In this document: piece after piece, positions 1 through 11,335 of the stretch
How positions within the stretch are numbered: position 1 is the first letter of the stretch
Layout of the letters: each line of letters starts with the position of its first letter
Assembly (NCBI RefSeq): GCF_029873635.1
Contig: NC_080422.1
Span: forward strand, 5,560,001 to 5,624,000
Direction: 5' to 3'
DNA length: 64,000 nucleotides
DNA from: Malania oleifera
Lineage: Eukaryota > Streptophyta > Magnoliopsida > Santalales > Ximeniaceae
Program-made: the position numbers and the translations under genes
Notes under the pieces: generated by a model
Told to the model about the DNA's origin: nothing
Seen by the model: the letters and a program-made list of their open reading frames with translations, nothing else
Databases searched by the model: none

Positions 1-2140
1 AGACACACATACGCAGCGAAAATAAAATATAAAATCCTCAAATTACATTACCAAAGTTCTAACTATCTTTATACACAAAAGTATCCATTTTCATATAACT
101 ACATCCCATAAAACTAAACAAAATTAAAATCTCTATCTACACACTACCTACATAAATTTACACCACTAGCTCGGCTCCTCTAGCCCGCTAGACTCGATCT
201 CTAGGATTTCCTGAAAAGACAGTTTGTAAAGTAGGGTTGAGGCACAACTCAGTAAGGGAAAGATTAAGTTAATGTTAGTGTGTGGACAACATGCATTTAG
301 TGTACAGAAAATAACCAGTTACTAAATAGATAAACACATTTATGAAAACATTCTTATTTTACACTCACACGCAATTGGCTTAGGATAGGGAAGAATATCC
401 GCATATACAAGTAGCTTCCCTCTTCTCTAGTACCATTACTGCTACCAGGACACTCACCTTTCTCAGTAAGCCCTCGAAATTATCTTATTAATTAACCGTA
501 TTCACATAAATTAACAGATATGCATATAAGACACTCCCTGTAACAAACACGCCATTTACATCCCCATGGCACGGGTTGTGCGGCCCGAAGGCTAAACTAA
601 TGTCCTAGGGGATCCACCCAAACAGTAATCATTCATACTCTCCGCTAACATACTCCTCGGGTACACGCAGCTACAACTGTTGATCTGATTACCCTCACCC
701 AAGGGTGCATTCTCCTCACATAGACAAATCGGATAAGGCCACCCTACACCTCTCAGCACACGTGCGGGCACACACGGCCACATAAAAAATCTCTAGCAAC
801 GGTACCGTACTCACACTACACTGGTCCCCAGGGTTCCTAAAGCATATCATGTAATTTAAATAATAGAAAATATCATTTAAAACATTAATTCACATATATT
901 TCCTGTTATTCCAAAATCCCGGCCCCCGACCAAAAATACAATCCGGCATATATCCATCAATTAAAACTCAGCCCTCGGCCGTTAAATAATAATTCTGGCC
1001 CTTGGCCAATCAAACAATACCCAGCCACTAGCCGTTAGTTCAAACCCCTGCATTTTATAAACAGTTCCAGTATTTTCACAAGCATTTTCAGTATTTTTCA
1101 TAACAATTCCAGTATTTCAAAATCTCAAATCCAGATATACAATAATCCATACAAATTAAATCATCTGCCACGAAATTTTCCACATTCTAATATATCTATA
1201 TAAATAAACAAGCTTTCCACCGTTCATTTTATTCAAAAATATCATACCGTATATCCTACGTTTGTAAAACCCATTTTCGAACGATTTGTTTTCAAAATAG
1301 TATTTAAATTCTCAAATGAATAAATAAATAAATATATTAATTTAATCGGTTCAAATTAAATAAAATTCCTGACTTAACTTAATCCCCTTATCTGATTCCT
1401 GCAAAAAGTCCGCTAACACCCTAACCTACGCCCCAGGTGTTCAAAAATCTCTAAACCTTGGAATTCAAATTTCACCACATTATTTGTTATAATTCCTAGA
1501 ACAACTTTCCCTAAAATTTCCCTAAGTTTTGAATACCCTAAATAGCCTAATAAAAGCCTAAATTATCAAACTTACCCCCGATTTAAGATTGGTACCCCGA
1601 AACTCCAATTCGAAAACTCGCTCCGGTTAGATTGTAAAGAATTTGCCCACGAGTCTCCTAACAATTTTCGTTCATTAATAGGGCTTATAATTTAAGAGAA
1701 ATTGAGGTAAGTTTGAGATTTGGCCTTACCCTAGGAGATATGCCTACGCCGCTCCTACGACATATCCGCTCCAATAGAAATGTCAATGGCGGCGAGCAGA
1801 GTCCAATGGTATTTTTGGATTTTTGATCGGTCAAATAACGGGGGACAAGGTAAAGGAGAGTGGGAGTGAGGAGACGAAGAGGGATGTTGAACAGAGAAAG
1901 AAAGAAAGAAGAAGAAGAAGAAGAAGAAATAATAAATAATAATAATAATCAGTTTCCTGATCCTTCCGGAAACTGATATATGTATATATATATATATATA
2001 TATATACATATATAATATTATATTTATTTATATTATTTAATTAATAATAATAAAAATTAATTAATATTATTTTTATTATTTTTAATTAATTTTAATTTAA
2101 TTTATTTTAATTTTAATTTTAATTTTTTTGGATTATTACA
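1..2140 (-). repeat. Gypsy LTR, partial (left end outside window)
   Basis: The block ends in GGATTATTACA, the reverse complement of a TGTAATAATCC-type LTR start. It shares layout and many words with the reverse LTR at 37641-42539: an 'actcagtaagg' segment near 260, and near 1640-1800 the 'gattgtaaagaa' and 'aggagatatgcctacgccgctcctac' type segments. I therefore read it as the same broad gypsy LTR group in minus orientation. It contains AT-rich simple sequence around 1920-2130, including an (AT)n run near 1980. It has no credible coding region; the short ORFs at 592-783 and 1755-2009 are low-complexity shadows. It appears inserted into the Sirevirus LTR that follows. Solo LTR or part of a full element cannot be decided here. 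Confidence 0.7.
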
Positions 2141-2822
2141 AATGTTGTACATCTTTGCTTTTATTTAGAAGCATTTTTATATATACAAAATGATTTTTAT
2201 TGACTAGTTGGGTTCAACCCGTTAATTGAATTGAGGAGTCTCTGCCCCGTAAGGGAGACTGGTTTGTTTCAACCCGTAATTGAACTGGGAAGTCTTCGCC
2301 TCGTAAGGGAGACCTGTTCAACTTAGCCTTGTAATTGATCTGGGGTATTCCTCGTCCCGTAAGGAGATGTGTGTAGGTTGGGATCAGTTTTGTAATGTGA
2401 CCTAAGGTTTACCTTGCCCCGTAAGGAAATATTGTAAACGGCTTCTGCTCCGCCCGTTTAAGTGAGTAAGGATAGTAAAATCCTTGGGGGGGGGGGGGTA
2501 TGCCCAAGATGGGGACGTAGGCTGATTTGGCCGAACCTCGATAACAAATATTGTGTCTCTATGTCCTTATCTCATTTAATTTTTGCGCTTTAAATTCAAC
2601 ATGTGTATGCTTGTTCATTTATGGTTATAACTAATTGCATGCACACATTTATTTAAATGAGATACGTGTGTATGTCTACACATATTGCTTATTCAGTTTT
2701 ACATACACGACCATAATTAAAATAGGATATGATATGTGGTGAATCGGCATAAATGTTTAATTTATCCAAAATGTTTTAAAACCCAATTCGCCCCTTTTAT
2801 TGGGATCACACCAATTCCAACA
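2141..2822 (+). repeat. Sirevirus-like LTR, 3' part (L family)
   Basis: This matches the 3' third of the LTR at 3978-6063. Shared features are the 'tacatctttgcttttatttagaagcat' type start, the 'gttgggttcaaccc...gggagac' segment, the 'ctgctccgcccgtttaagtg' block at about 2444, the CCTTGGGG...TATGCCCAAG block, and the end GGGATCACACCAATTCCAACA. Its 5' part lies beyond the gypsy LTR on the left and outside the window. The G-run at about 2487-2498 is 12 G long, against 6 in the sister LTR at about 5691, a sign of slippage. No primer binding site follows, so this is a solo or 3' LTR. It interrupts the copia remnant at 2823-3977. Confidence 0.8.
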
Positions 2823-3977
2823 TGTCCAGATTACTTTAATCCATATAAAGAACGTTGGAGTTTAATTGAATATAAATTTCTTGGTTTTGCTTCAAGCAAT
2901 TTAAATCCTTCAGGTATTTTTCATATAAATTTCACTATCCAATGATCCAAATAGGTGCATTATTACATCCATAAAGCACATGCTCAGTTGTTCAGCGACT
3001 GCTAGCCCAATTAAGAATCTGAAAGTGATTCCATCCATTACGAGAGAATGTCTCCTTATAATCAATTCTGAGTTTCTACGAGAAACCTTGTGCCACATAC
3101 TTTGCTTTATATCGAGTAATTTCCTTTTTTCATTTCACTTGCGCACAAATACCTATTTTTATCCAACGAGTTGGACATCTTCTGGTGTTTGGACTACAGG
3201 TCCAAAAACTTATCTTTTTAATAGAGAGTTTAATTCTACTATGATAGCCTCTTTCCATTTTGGCCAATCACTTCTATATCGACATTCATTAACAGATTTA
3301 GGTTCAGGATACTCATTACTTTTGGTAATTTCAATAGCTACTGTATATGATAATATATTGTTGACAACAATTTTATTTCAATCCCACATTTCTCTTGTGT
3401 AATGAATTGAGATCTCATTATTATTTCAAGGTACCTCTCCCTTTTCAAGGGATGTCTCTTCAAGAGTTTTCTCTTTAGGAGGTTCCATAATAGGGATTTC
3501 ATTTTCAAGAGAAACGGGTTTGTGAATGTTGAATGGATTGTCCACCTCTATATTCTCTTCTAAAGTATTTATAGATTTCAATTTTTTCCTTCTACGAGTT
3601 TTATCTTTTGCACCAACAAGCCTTCCATGCTTAACTTGCGGTTTAGGTTTATTAGCTGGTTGTTGTCCTTCAAGGATATCAATACATGCTGGAATATTTG
3701 CAGCAAGTATCTAAGATTTTAGTATGACCTTGGTACCTGCAAAAGAATCTGGTAACTAATTTGTAATACCTTACAAATATATAATCTTCTAAATGAGATA
3801 AACTCATACCATTCCATGCAATTTCATGTTGTGCTTCAGGAATTGATTTTGCCCCCCTAATGTAGGGAATACTGCATCATCAAAATGACTATCTTGAAAC
3901 TGTGCTTTAAACAAATCACCTGTTAAAGGTTCAAGATGTCTAATAATATAAGGGAAATCAAAATAAACATAGATATT
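2823..3977 (-). pseudogene. Copia polyprotein remnant (integrase end and RT), element E
   Basis: Read on the minus strand, this is a decayed Ty1-copia pol. From 3950 down it gives an integrase C-terminal stretch with 'RHLEPLTGDLFKAQF', a lysine-rich linker, and then the start of reverse transcriptase: 'YPEPKSVNECRYRSDWPKW', 'VFGPVVQTPEDV', 'ITRYKAKYVAQGFS' and an MDV-type segment. It contains several stops and frameshifts, so it is not functional. It is cut at the right by the 5' LTR of element L (3978) and at the left by the Sirevirus LTR ending at 2822; the remaining RT and RNase H would lie left of the window. The plus-strand ORF at 2980-3402 is its shadow. The domain call rests on motif order, and the lineage is not assigned. 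Confidence 0.75.
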
Positions 3978-4411
3978 GTTGGTTATTTGAGTCTGATCCC
4001 CATTTTGATGCTGAAAAACCACTAGTATCTTATGCGTGCATTTAGTGTGTGAACAGATTTTCATTTCAGCACAAACGTAAGATATTGAAAAATGAAAGCC
4101 AAAAGGGGACTTAAAGTGTACACATAGCTTGGCGTATTCCATGAAGAAAGAGCAAATGACGAAGACATTTATTGTATTTGTATTGCATTTAATTTTTCAT
4201 CTCTGGTCTGTAATAATGCATGCATCTGCATCATATGGATTGTATACTTAGATGACTATAGAATGACCTTAGGGATCACCCTTTGGTCTACTGAAGGTCA
4301 ACCAACGCCAGTTTTTTTAGGCTAAATTAAAGAGCCTTGACTTTAGATAGACCCTAGGTCCCTGCATGTAACTTTAAACTCAAATATGGACTTAAATGAA
4401 CATTTTTAGTG

Positions 4412-4831
4412 TATTCGGTGGACCAAACCCGAACCTTTATAGAAGCTTCAGTCGACCGGACCTCCCAAGGTCAAATGTTGACCATTTGGTCGACCAAACC
4501 TAAACACACATAGACCTTCGGTCGACCGAACCTCCCCAAGGTCAACTGTTGACCATTTAGTCGACCAATTTAAAAATGAACTCCAACTGTCTAGTTGACC
4601 GAACTAACACGTGGGAATTCCTAACGCCCTAGTCAACCAAACCTCCAATTATAAAATGACCTGGTCGACCGAACTTATGAAATTGGTCAACCGAACTTGA
4701 GTTGGTCGACCAAACCTCGAAGGGTTCAAAATCGCCCTAAGACAGTCGACCGATCCTATAGTTCAAAAGTTCCTCGGTCGACCGAACTTGTCAATATGGT
4801 CGACCGAATCTTTAATATGGTCAGTCGAACT
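4412..4831. promoter_or_regulatory. GTCGAC palindrome array upstream of the LTR promoter
   Basis: About 14 near-copies of a 12-15 bp palindrome centred on GTCGAC (best copies TTCGGTCGACCGAAC at about 4518 and TCGGTCGACCGAAC at about 4775). Spacing is irregular, 15-50 bp. The array ends about 105 bp before TATAAATA (4936). The 3' LTR (about 10136-10485) has the same array but lacks a stretch of about 75 bp. A role in binding or silencing is inferred. Confidence 0.7.
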
Positions 4832-4935
4832 TCTCGAGTTGGAAATTTTTAAAGGGGTTAAAACGTCATTAACTTTTAATTAATCTTTTCCAAAATACCG
4901 AGCGTGTCCCTCAACGGTCAGATTTCATAAAAATC

Positions 4936-4943
4936 TATAAATA
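4936..4943 (+). promoter_or_regulatory. LTR TATA box
   Basis: TATAAATA lies about 105 bp after the palindrome array and before a pyrimidine-rich stretch. The sister box is at 10589-10596 in the 3' LTR. Similar boxes follow the arrays in the other LTRs. Confidence 0.65.
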
Positions 4944-5755
4944 CCCGCTCATAACTCCAGATTAGCAACTTTGATTAACTTCAAATTCTCTCTAAACCCT
5001 TTGTTAATCAAAGTTCCCTCAAACCAATTTTTATTGATAAAATCATTTCTTTGGGGCATATTTTTTATCAAAACTCTTCCACTCTCTTTCCACTCATTTA
5101 TTTCAAAATCATTTTGAAAGAGAGCATATTTATTTTGGGCATTTATTTTACATGTGTATACACTTACTCTCATTTGCATCTCATTTATTAAAATCATGTT
5201 TGAGAGTAGCCCTAAGATTTATTCCGGTTAATTTTCTTAATAAATATTTTTGGAAGAAATCCTTTATTGCACAAATATTTTACTTGAGCTTAAACTTCAA
5301 ATTCTCCAAACATTTTTATTATAAAAAATCTTTGTTGAAAAACATAATAATCATTTTGATATTTTCATATGTTTTATTTGTACATTAATTATTTAGATAA
5401 GCACCTTTACTCTACTGAGCATATTTCATATCATTAGAGAGTGCATTTGTTAAAGCTTAGACGTGTACATCTTTACTTGTATTTTCATAAGCATATTATA
5501 TGTACAAAAATAATTTTTATTATACCGGTTGGGTTCATCCCATTAATTCAATTGGGAAGTCTCAATCCCGTAAGTGAGACCGGTTCGGTTCAGTCCAAAA
5601 ATTGAGCTGGGGTTTTCCCTCGCTTCTTAAGGAGAGGATGTAAACGGTTTCTGCTCCGCCCGTTTAAGTGAACAGGTTTAGTGGAATCCTTGGGGGGTAT
5701 GCCCAAGGCGAGGACATAGGCTGGTTCGGCCAAACCTCGATAACAAATTTGTGTG

Positions 5756-5800
<45 letters not shown>

Positions 5801-6064
5801 TTATCTTATTTAAATTTTTGCACTTTAATTTCAGTATGTGTATGAATGTTTATTTGATGTCATAATTATCTGCATACACACGTTTGATTTAAATAAGATA
5901 TACTGCATACATATATGTCTTCATTTGTCGTTTTATTATTTTACATACACACATTTATATTGGATAAGATATGATTTGTGGTGAATCGGCAAAATGTTTA
6001 ATTTAGCCAAAATATTTTAAAATCCAATTCACCCCTCCTCTTGGGATCACACCAATTCCAACAA

Positions 6065-6077
6065 TTGGTATCAAAGC
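6065..6077 (+). other. Primer binding site of element L
   Basis: TTGGTATCAAAGC starts one base after the LTR end. It matches the initiator-Met tRNA complement TGGTATCAGAGC with one G-to-A change. It sets the 3' edge of the 5' LTR and shows that this LTR heads an element. Confidence 0.8.
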
Positions 6078-9000
6078 CCGGTTGCAATAAGTTTAACCGC
6101 ATTTGCATAAAGATTGCAAGGGCTCATATTTCGGTGTATCCTTGTTTTGAGGGTCAAGTCTTTGCAAATCCTCCCTTGATTTTATTGCGTTGATTTTACT
6201 ATTTGAATATTGAAAATGATTTTTATAAAATCAAATGATTGGAGGATTTAGAAAGTGTTTGTCAAGACTTATCATATCCCATTGAAAATTATTTTAAAAT
6301 GCAAAGTTTCCCAAACCTAAAAATGATTTGAAAAAGCATGACATAGTTTTATTGCACATCATTCGAGTGACATGCATATATACTTTGCCTTAGCTACTAA
6401 TGTTCTTGAAAAGTTCATGTCTTGTAGTAGTACTAAGGAATATTTGGGAACCATGAGACTTTTGAAAAATCAAGAGAGAAATTGACACCACTCCAAGCTC
6501 AAACAATTAAGAAGGAGTTAAAATGAAAAGGTATATCTTTCCTCCTTCTACTTTATTTGATGTTTGATTCACATATTGTATGCTTCGTGTTTATCTTTAT
6601 CATGTGAATTCTATGATAATTGCATACCATCTTATGATGTGTATTTTAAAAGAAATTTCATCAATACTCATAAGATGTTAGGATTAAGTTTAATAAGGGA
6701 TCTTAATGCCTTAAAAGCTTGGATAGTGTTTTGTACTTAAATTCTTAAATTTTAGTATACACTATTATTAGTGAATCAAGCCAATATGATAATCTAAATT
6801 GATTATATCCAATTTATTTGCTTAATATATACATATAACTATGATTGGTTAATATATGATAATATTGGCTAGTGCATGCTTATATCAAATTATCAGTTCT
6901 TAAATTAAACCTCACAAGCATATTTAAACAAATCTCCTTCAAATGGACAATGAGTTTTAATTTGTGAAATGATGCTATATATGCTTTAGTATGAATATCT
7001 TAAATATAGCACATATTTGTCCAACACGTGAAATTGAGTTTTAGGGAATTATTTTAGTACTACATATTTTTTTTACCCTAAACTCATTTTGAAGCTTAAC
7101 AGTTTAATCATCTTTCAATTGGCTGCATAATTGAGGGGGAGCAGCCTTGTTTTTCAAAATTCATCCGTTAAGCAATATATTATGTTATGCTTATCTTGTT
7201 TTGTTTATTGGATGATTGTTTGAACTGAATGCAACTGTCCATTGTTTGCAAAATGACCATATCTTCGTATTGATAGTTTATATTTTACTTGATATATTGA
7301 ACTACTAAATGCATATCTGTATTGAATGCCTCTAGCATGGCGGATGCAATGATGTGAATCGCATGCTGGTAATAGATATAGGTTCTCGCGTGCTCAAACT
7401 GAATGATTTCTGCATAATGCAGATTATTTTTGAATTGTTTGCTTGAATCTATTAGGTTTCTGACACATGAAAAAAATGGAAAAATGTTCAAATTTACAAA
7501 CGGTATGTTGCCGAAATTTCGGTAGAACTTTTCCCAAAAAATGAAGCCATGTACTAGAATAAATTTTGATAAAATGCATGCTAGGTGAACTTTATAATTA
7601 TTTTTATAATGCATGCAAAATAATTAAATAACTAGCTGGTGCATGTTGAATTTTAAAATGGTATGTGCTTAACGGAAAAACATGCATAGTCTTCATGTCA
7701 TTTCCTAGGTTGCTAGATAATTAAATAGATTAGTACATGTTAAATCCTATTGGTTTGCGCTGAACTGAAAACATGTACATATTTTATGAACCTAGGAGGA
7801 ACTAGTTTATGGACACCATTTGGTCATAACCCCTAGGATGTGAACTTCATGTTGGACCCAAATGGTTAATAATCATGTCATACATTTCAGGTCCATGTAA
7901 CTAGGAAGATTGCATGACTCAGGGAAGTTTTCACTTTGTGTACACTCATTGTATTTTGAGTTGTGCCATTCGTATTTTGATCCCCTATTGCATAATTCTT
8001 GAGTATAGCCTTGATCGGCTATCATGCGTTAAATTGAAATGAAATATGTCGTGCACAAAAGATGAATGATCAATATTTGCTACATACTGAAATACATTGA
8101 TAGGATGAATATATAAGGAATGGTTTTAAATGACTATCATTTTTTAACTTAATGCAAGTATGCATGCATGCAAATATACAGGGGGAGTTTAAGCCCCACT
8201 CTTAGTAAAAATGAACAAAGTGCTTAATGCCTATTGTCTTTTGCATACAATGTTTTGTCATGAAGGATGAACATATGTTGGATGCGCTTAAATGAAATTC
8301 ATCCTTGTTCGTAAATGCATCTTTTGTGTGCTTGAGAGTATACCGAGGAGCATAAGCCTCATCCTTAAGAAAAGGATTTTAATCACCTGCCCCATGGACT
8401 CTCATTATTTTTGTTTTTACTTTTTGAGTCCTATCATATCTTGTCTTTATTGAATCATCTTTGATATGAATTGTTCCTCGTACGCACGAACATTGCACAT
8501 AACTTAATGTTTGCATTTTCTGGTGCATGTGTTATCCATAGTATCTAAGCACGAACTCAAATTGATAGGGGGAGCATCTAAAATTAATTGTTCATCTTGT
8601 TATGCTCACCAACACTTTAGGCTTAGATATGTTTTTGTATTTTTTGTGGCTTGTGCTTAAATAAGATGTTTATATTGAATATTTTTGAATTAAAACGTTG
8701 CTTGGCCACAATTCTTTATTTTTCCATATGATCCCTATTTTTAAATTCATTTAATATCTTTGGATCTATATGGTTGCATTTTTTCTAGTGCTTTGTGATT
8801 TATGCTTAAGTGATAAACCAGAAAAATTATGCTTACTTCCTCTTTGAATTAAAGTTTCTTTTTCAACAAGCATAAGCCCCCAGTATTGATAAAAAATTTT
8901 AAGGGGATATATATACACACACACATTTTTAAAAGCAAGAAATGAACTTACGTGGAATATATTTTATGTCTTGCTTGTGTGCTTAAATGCCTTCATGACT

Positions 9001-9700
9001 TGTGCTATTCTGTATTAAAATATTGTGTCATGAAATTTTATGTTTAAAAGGATGTTGTATAACTGGTTCATTGACCATATATGAAATGCATGTGAACTAG
9101 TTAGACAGATTTTATGCTCAAACCTACTTTTTCATATGCCATATATTTTTAAATTCCAATCTTTGCGGGGACTTACGTTGTGCTTAAATTGCAATGGTTT
9201 GAGGATATTTCTGGTCTGATATTGTTAACATGTCATGTTAATCTTTTAAATTACCAGTTAAACTGTTTTGTGTGCTTAACTGTCATATATCTTTCAAACA
9301 GTTACACAATTTTTATGCCCATAAAGTATACTAAAAAGAGGGAAAGTTTTTTCTAAGAAAAATAAAAATTATTTTAAAAAGGGGGAGTTCTCTTTGCTAA
9401 GTTTGTTTTAAATGATCAAACTTTCTACTTAACTTAGCCCTTTTGCTGATGACAAAAGGGGGAGAATATTTTTGAGCAAAATGATAACGACTGAAAGGGA
9501 AGTTTTTAGGTAGGGGCCAATTTCTAAGCAATTGTGTTTTAACACAAAATTTAAATGTATAATTTCTTGTAATGTCTTCTTTCGTGAATATGCTTGAGCT
9601 AATATGTTTATTTTTACATTATGCATATTCTTAGGGGGAGCCTTTTCAGGTTGTGCCTATTTTACTATTGGGTGTTTTTCATCACCAAAAATTGGGAGAT
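6078..9700 (+). other. Non-coding interior of element L
   Basis: No retroelement protein motif is seen in any frame. The longest ORF is 109 codons on the minus strand (7285-7614) and has no recognisable domain. The region is AT-rich with many 'tgcttaa' words. GGGGGAG polypurine motifs recur at about 7136, 8181, 8569, 9380, 9459 and 9633, and a further 'attgggagat' abuts the 3' LTR. Repeated polypurine tracts are a reported Sirevirus trait; here they spread through most of the interior. Confidence 0.6.
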
Positions 9701-11151
9701 TGTTGGTTTTTTTAGTCCGATCCCTATTTTGATGCTGACAAACCACCAGTATTTTATGTGTGCATTTAGTGTGTGAACAGATTTTCATTTCAGCACCAAC
9801 ATAAGACACCGAAAAATGGAAGCCAAGACGGGACTTAAAGCATACACACAACTTGGCATATCCCATGAAGAAAGAGCAAAAGATGAAGACATTTATTATA
9901 TTTGTATTGCATTTAATTTTTTATCTTTGGTTTGTAATAATGCATGCTTCTGCATGATATGGATTGTATGCCCAGATGACCATAGAATGACCTTAGGGAT
10001 CACCCTTTGGTTGACCGAAGGTCGACCGATGCAAATTTTTTTAGGCTAAATTAAAGAGCCTCGACCTTAGATAGACCTTAGGTCCCTACACGTAACTTTA
10101 AACTCAAATATGGACTTAAATGAACATTTTTAGTGTGTTCGGTCGACCGAACCAGAACACACATAGACCTTCGATCAACTGAACCTCCGTAGGGTCAATT
10201 GTTGACCATTTGGTCGACCAATATAAAAATGAACTCCAACTATCTGGTTGACCGAACTAACATGTGGGAATTCCCAACGCCCTAGTCGACCAAACCTCCA
10301 GTTATAAAATGACCTGGTCGACCGAACCTATGAAATTGGTCAACCGAACTTGAGCTAGTCGACCAAACCTCGAAGGGTTCAAAATCGCCCTAAGACGGTC
10401 GACCGAACCTGTAGTTCAAAAGTTCCTCGGTCAATTGAACTTGTTAATATGGTCGACTGAATCTTTAATATGGTCGGCCGAACCTCTCGGGTTGGAAATT
10501 TTTAAAGGGGTTAAAAGGTCATTAATTTTTAATTAATCTTTTCCAAAATACCGAGCGTGTCCCTCAATGGTCAGATTTCATAAAAATCTATAAATACCCT
10601 CTCATAACTCCAGATGAGCAACTTTGATTAACTTCAAATTCTCTCTAAACCCTTTGTCAATCAAAGTTCCCCCAAACCAATTTTTATTGATAAAATCATT
10701 TCTTTGGGGCATATTTTTTATCAAAACTCTTCCACTCTCTTTCCACTCATTTATTTCAAAATCATTTTGAAAGAGAGCATATTTATTTTGGGCATTTATT
10801 TTACATGTGTATACACTTACTCTCATTTGCATCTCATTTATTAAAATCATGTTTGAGAGTAGCCCTAAGATTTATTCCGATTAATTTTCTTGATAAACAT
10901 TTTTGGAAGAAATCTTTTATTGCACAAATATTTTACTTGAGCTTAAACTTCAAATTCTCCAAACATTTTTATTACAAAAAATCTTTGTTGGAAAACATAA
11001 TAATCATTTTGATATTTTCATATGTTTTATTTGTGCATTAATTATTTAGATAAGCACCCATACTCTACTGAGCATATTTCATATCATTAGAGAGTGCATT
11101 TGTTAGAGCTTATACGTGAACATCTTTTCTTGTATTTTTAGAAGCATATTA
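9701..11151 (+). repeat. 3' LTR of element L, truncated
   Basis: It starts TGTTGGTTTTTTTAGTCC after the purine-rich 'aattgggagat' and follows the 5' LTR to the equivalent of about position 5498. There the gypsy A LTR begins (TGTAGAGACCC). Compared with the 5' LTR it lacks about 75 bp within the palindrome array, as expected for deletion between repeated motifs. It keeps the TATA box at 10589-10596. The missing last 570 bp or so of the LTR is not found elsewhere in the window. Confidence 0.8.
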
Positions 11152-11335
11152 TGTAGAGACCCAAATAATTATAGAATTAAATAATAAAAGAAAGGAGGAA
11201 GAAAAGGAAAATTTTAAGAAGGTCAGCAGGGTCTTGTCGACGTGGACATATGTCTCGTCGATGAGAAGATACCGAGAGGATAATTTTCAGGATCTGAATT
11301 TCATCGACGAGGAGTAAAGGTTTGTTGACGAAACT

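Larger units (their letters stand above)
3978..6063 (+). repeat. 5' LTR of element L
   Basis: The LTR begins TGTTGGTTATTTGAG and ends CCAATTCCAACA, directly followed by a primer site. At 4412-4831 it has about 14 copies of a palindromic motif close to TTCGGTCGACCGAAC. A TATAAATA box lies at 4936-4943, followed by a CT-rich presumed transcription start region. Downstream are the 'tctgctccgcccgtttaagtg' block (about 5649), the CCTTGGGGGGTATGCCCAAGG hairpin (about 5687) and a CT microsatellite (5760-5800). The ORFs at 4949-5197 and 5152-5388 recur at the same place in the 3' LTR and are not genes. Confidence 0.85.
3978..11151 (+). mobile_element. Non-autonomous Sirevirus-like LTR element L
   Basis: The element has a 5' LTR (3978-6063), a Met-tRNA-type primer binding site (from 6065), a 3.6 kb interior and a 3' LTR (9701-11151) that stops where gypsy A starts. 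The interior shows no gag, protease, integrase or RT motif in any frame and no long ORF, so it would need proteins from a related autonomous element. Its left flank is GATAT; the right target duplication is lost with the 3' LTR end. The LTR type and primer site place it with copia A, copia C and the solo LTR at 46350-48339. I infer a large non-autonomous derivative; an old element with its coding region lost is the alternative. Confidence 0.75.

Noticed and set aside
2980..3402. Plus-strand ORF of 140 codons
   Set aside because: It is a shadow of the minus-strand copia RT remnant, which has recognisable motifs.
4412..4831. CRISPR-like array of short palindromic repeats
   Set aside because: Spacing is irregular, the motifs are degenerate, the setting is a plant LTR, and no cas-like gene is present.
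4949..5388. Paired ORFs of 82 and 78 codons repeated at 10602-11041
   Set aside because: The repetition is only because both lie in the two LTRs of element L; no coding signature.
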